NCBI GenBank assembly: GCA_017469745.1
Contig: JAFUFS010000066.1
Coordinates: forward strand, 1 to 45,630
Direction of reading: 5' to 3'
Length of the DNA stretch: 45,630 bases
Source of the DNA: Bacteroidales bacterium
GTDB taxonomy: Bacteria > Bacteroidota > Bacteroidia > Bacteroidales > UBA932
Shown: in pieces, positions 43,526-45,630 of the stretch
How the letters are laid out: every line of letters starts with the position of its first letter
Position numbering within the stretch: position 1 is the first letter of the stretch
Notes under the pieces: model-generated
Database searches by the model: none
What the model was told of the DNA's origin: nothing
Seen by the model: only the letters and a program-made list of their open reading frames with translations
Made by a program: the position numbers and the translations under genes

Positions 43526-43557
43526 GAAATATAGGGAATTGTTTTTAATTCCCAAAA
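43526..43557 (-). promoter_or_regulatory. Promoter of DUF4160/DUF2442 pair with palindromic spacer (candidate operator)
   Basis: On the - strand TTTTG (43557-43553), 19 bases, then TATATTTC (43533-43526): one mismatch to TTTG-N19-TAnnTTTG. The spacer plus one base is a perfect palindrome, GGGAATT (43534-43540), six bases, AATTCCC (43547-43553). An operator there would block RNA polymerase; the HTH protein of the operon is the obvious candidate ligand. Confidence 0.55.
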
Positions 43558-43558
43558 T

Positions 43559-43664
43559 AAAAAAAAATGAGGCTGGCCAAAAAGATTCTTCGGCAGGTTT
43601 TACCTGCCTCAGAATGACACACAACTGTCATTCTGAACGAAGTGAAGAATCTTTTTGGTCAGCC
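43559..43664 (-). terminator. Probable terminator of purA formed by the compound repeat
   Basis: On the - strand a long stem (outer arms 43644-43664 and 43571-43591, one mismatch in 21) is followed by a run of nine T (43567-43559) two or three bases later. It begins 25 bases after the purA stop codon, which is the right place for an intrinsic terminator. Confidence 0.55.
43571..43664. repeat. Compound inverted repeat with nested hairpins (dispersed repeat copy 4)
   Basis: Outer arms 43571-43591 and 43644-43664 pair over 21 bases with one mismatch. Inside are a perfect hairpin GGCAGGT/ACCTGCC (43592-43608, loop TTT) and a second perfect one CAGAATGACA/TGTCATTCTG (43610-43635, six-base loop). 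The right part carries the dispersed motif TGTCATTCTGAACGAAGTGA, and the left arm its reverse complement in part. This resembles a MITE- or REP-like composite. Confidence 0.85.
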
Positions 43665-43689
43665 TTATATAATCAAAAATGGAAATGCC

Positions 43690-44958
43690 CTAGCGCTCGA
43701 TGGTGGCTTCGCGGTCGGAACCGAGGGAGATGATGCTCACGGGGACTCCGAGATAATCCTCAAGGAACTTCACATAGTCCTTAAACTCCTTTGGCAGGCC
43801 GTCTTCGGAACGGACTCCGGTAAGGTCCTTCTTCCAGCCGGGGAACTCGGTGTAGACCGGCTCGATCGGAGTGGCGATGTCGAACGGAACTTGGTCTGTA
43901 AGTTTCCCGTCCACCTTGTAGGCAGTACAAGCCTTGATAGTGTCGAAATCATCCAGACAGTCGGACTTCATCATGATGAGGTCAGTCACTCCGTCTATCA
44001 TCACCGTGTACTTCAGGGCCACGAGGTCGATCCAACCGCAGCGGCGGGGTCTTCCGGTGACCGCACCGAATTCATGACCGATCTGGCGAAGCCTCTCCCC
44101 TGTCTCGTCGAAGAGTTCGGTCGGGAAAGGACCGCTGCCCACGCGGGTGCAGTAGGCCTTGAATATTCCGAAGACCTTGCCTACCCTTGAAGGGGCGAGG
44201 CCAAGACCTGTGCAGACGCCGCCAACCGTAGTCGAAGAAGATGTCACGAAAGGATAGGATCCGAAATCAACGTCCAGCATCGATCCCTGTGCTCCTTCTG
44301 CCAGGATAGGCTTTCCGTCCTTAAGGAGCTTGTCGACGAAGTACTCGCAGTCCACGAGTTCGAACTGCTTGAGGAACTCGACAGCCTCCATCCATTCGGC
44401 CTCGCCCTGGAAGGGATCATATTCAAAATGAAGATCGTCCAGAAGTCTGTGATGGCGGGCCTTGAGCTTGGCAAAACGGTCCTTGAAATCCGGAGAAAGG
44501 ATGTCCCCGACGCGGAGTCCGTGACGGCTGACCTTGTCAGTGTAAGTGGGGCCGATGCCCTTGAGGGTCGAGCCGATCTTGCCCTTTCCGGCAGCAGCCT
44601 CGTAAGCCGCATCCAGAAGCCTGTGGGTCGGAAGGATGAGGTGGGCTTTCTTGGAGATCACTATCCTCTCCCTGGGCTCGATACCCATGGCAGAGACATT
44701 GGCACACTCCTCCTTGAAAGTAGTAGGATCAAGTACCACACCGCTTCCGATAATGTTGACGGATCCGTCACGGAATATTCCCGAAGGAATGCTCCTCACG
44801 ACGAAACTCTTGCCATCGAAATGTAGTGAATGACCCGCATTGGGACCGCCCTGGAACCTGGCAACGGCCGGATAGCGGCCGGCCAGCACGTCAACGATCT
44901 TGCCTTTCCCCTCGTCTCCCCACTGGAGGCCAAGGACAACGTCAAGTTTTGAACTCAT
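43690..44958 (-). CDS. purA: Adenylosuccinate synthetase
   Basis: 422 residues, the standard length. N-terminal G-L-Q-W-G-D-E-G-K-G-K (residues ~10-20), G-G-P-N-A-G-H-S near 40 with the catalytic His, G-I-G-P-T-Y-T-D-K, E-G-A-Q-G-S-M-L-D-V-D-F-G-S-Y-P-F-V-T-S-S and G-R-P-R-R-C-G-W are all diagnostic. It joins aspartate to IMP with GTP in AMP synthesis. Lies 35 bases after ssb on the same strand, so may be co-transcribed. A compound stem and T-run follow its stop. Confidence 0.97.
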   Translation of the reverse strand: MSSKLDVVLGLQWGDEGKGKIVDVLAGRYPAVARFQGGPNAGHSLHFDGKSFVVRSIPSGIFRDGSVNIIGSGVVLDPTTFKEECANVSAMGIEPRERIVISKKAHLILPTHRLLDAAYEAAAGKGKIGSTLKGIGPTYTDKVSRHGLRVGDILSPDFKDRFAKLKARHHRLLDDLHFEYDPFQGEAEWMEAVEFLKQFELVDCEYFVDKLLKDGKPILAEGAQGSMLDVDFGSYPFVTSSSTTVGGVCTGLGLAPSRVGKVFGIFKAYCTRVGSGPFPTELFDETGERLRQIGHEFGAVTGRPRRCGWIDLVALKYTVMIDGVTDLIMMKSDCLDDFDTIKACTAYKVDGKLTDQVPFDIATPIEPVYTEFPGWKKDLTGVRSEDGLPKEFKDYVKFLEDYLGVPVSIISLGSDREATIER

Positions 44959-44993
44959 GTCTGAAATAAGGATGATTTAGTTAGTTTTCTGGA

Positions 44994-45536
44994 TTAGAAC
45001 GGAAGGTCATCGGTCGGGTTGTCTCCGAGGGAGATGTCCATAGCTTCCTGCTGGGCCGGTTTAGGCTGCTGAGGCTGCTGATAGGCAGGTTGCTGAGGCT
45101 GGTAGGCAGGCTGCTGTGGCTGGTATGACTGCTGCTGGTATCCGCTCCCTGCGCTCGTCGAAGGGGCTGAAGGACCTGCAGGATTGTCGCTCCTCTTTCC
45201 GAGCAGCTGAAGGTTGTCGACCGTGACCTCGGTAGTGAACCTCTTGTTCCCGGTCTGGTCTGTCCAGGACCTGGTGCGGAGCTTGCCCTCGATGTAGACC
45301 TGGGTACCCTTGCGGATGAATTTTTCAGCCACATCGGCCGAGTTCCTCCAGGCTACGATGTTGTGCCATTCCGTGTTCTCGCGAAGTTCTCCATTGCGGT
45401 CACGATAGCGTTCAGTGGTCGCGAGGGTGAACTGTGCCACCTTCGTGTTACCCCCGTTGGGGTTGTTTCCATCAAGGTAACGTACTTCGGGATCTCTTCC
45501 AACGTTACCGATCAGCATTACTTTGTTCAGTGACAT
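44994..45536 (-). CDS. ssb: Single-stranded DNA-binding protein
   Basis: 180 residues. OB-fold in the first ~110 (M-L-I-G-N-V-G-R-D-P-E-V-R-Y, W-H-N-I-V-A-W-R and K-G-T-Q-V-Y-I-E-G-K-L-R-T-R-S-W), then a disordered linker with repeated Y-Q-P-Q-Q-P-A, and the acidic tip D-D-L-P-F that recruits repair and replication partners. It coats single-stranded DNA as a tetramer. Length is typical. Preceded upstream by a terminator-like hairpin, so it probably has its own promoter in the short gap. Confidence 0.96.
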   Translation of the reverse strand: MSLNKVMLIGNVGRDPEVRYLDGNNPNGGNTKVAQFTLATTERYRDRNGELRENTEWHNIVAWRNSADVAEKFIRKGTQVYIEGKLRTRSWTDQTGNKRFTTEVTVDNLQLLGKRSDNPAGPSAPSTSAGSGYQQQSYQPQQPAYQPQQPAYQQPQQPKPAQQEAMDISLGDNPTDDLPF

Positions 45537-45560
45537 AATGTTAGCTGTTTAGATATTAAT

Positions 45561-45599
45561 AAAAAACATAGGTTCGGCTTCAAATCGCCAAAACCTATG
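45561..45599 (-). terminator. Intrinsic terminator of an upstream gene on the - strand
   Basis: CATAGGTT (45567-45574) and AACCTATG (45592-45599) form a perfect 8-base stem, with part of the loop (GGC/GCC) able to extend it; on the - strand the stem is followed directly by six T (45566-45561). It fits a Rho-independent terminator for a gene lying beyond the window edge, just ahead of ssb. Confidence 0.6.
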
Positions 45600-45630
45600 C
45601 AATTTAATGAATATTCTTGAGACCCGAAAG

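Noticed and set aside
43501..43689. Small RNA gene between DUF4160 and purA
   Set aside because: The structure is explained by the repeat/terminator and the promoter palindrome; no separate promoter for an RNA was seen.

Overview
The window looks like a chromosomal stretch of a Bacteroidales-type member of the Bacteroidota, probably gut or rumen associated. The evidence is a SusC/SusD polysaccharide utilization locus (PUL) made of lipoproteins, a complete aerotolerance (Bat) operon, Bacteroidota-style -7 boxes (TAnnTTTG) in front of several genes, weak Shine-Dalgarno signals, and a fairly high GC content for this phylum (estimated by eye). The species cannot be named from this alone.

Layout. 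(1) Bases 2-12334, + strand: the end of a SusC porin, SusD, a modular surface glycan-binding lipoprotein, GH16, GH3, a CotH-family lipoprotein and GH30. The set fits a PUL for beta-1,3-glucan with beta-1,6 branches, such as laminarin or fungal cell-wall glucan: GH16 cuts the main chain, GH30 the beta-1,6 linkages, and GH3 trims the oligosaccharides. (2) 12331-15181, - strand: an uncharacterised envelope cluster of a TM2-domain protein, a LolA-like protein and two tandem, diverged paralogues, followed upstream by comM (15236-16813). (3) 16958-18679, + strand: a TGS-type nucleoside kinase, divergent from comM. (4) 18683-27027, - strand: moxR, a DUF58 gene, a DUF4381-like gene, batA, batB, batC, and one long gene in which BatD and BatE are fused. 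(5) 27073-29844, + strand: truA, then exbB-exbD-tonB, which could energise the SusC porin among others. (6) 29899-35608, + strand: an RluB-type pseudouridine synthase with a long QDR-rich tail, era, topoisomerase IV subunit A, and aroK. (7) 35611-37344, - strand: recJ. (8) 37507-42850, + strand: lysS, a truncated ORF6N gene, a TrmH-family rRNA methyltransferase, a beta-propeller lipoprotein, a small lipoprotein, and aroE. (9) 42847-45536, - strand: a DUF4160 / DUF2442-HTH pair, purA and ssb.

Most of the window is orderly core genome. The less ordinary material is: a BatD-BatE fusion carrying an apparent fossil signal peptide; a dispersed palindromic repeat family with four copies, two of them inside coding sequence in frame (topoisomerase IV tail, TrmH methyltransferase) and one forming an elaborate cruciform that probably also terminates purA; a DUF4160/DUF2442-HTH gene pair whose promoter spacer is itself a perfect palindrome; a near-identical module duplication in the glycan-binding lipoprotein; and a cluster of two paralogous membrane proteins of unknown function. 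No tRNA, rRNA, CRISPR array or insertion sequence was seen, and there is no gene-free stretch longer than 300 bases.
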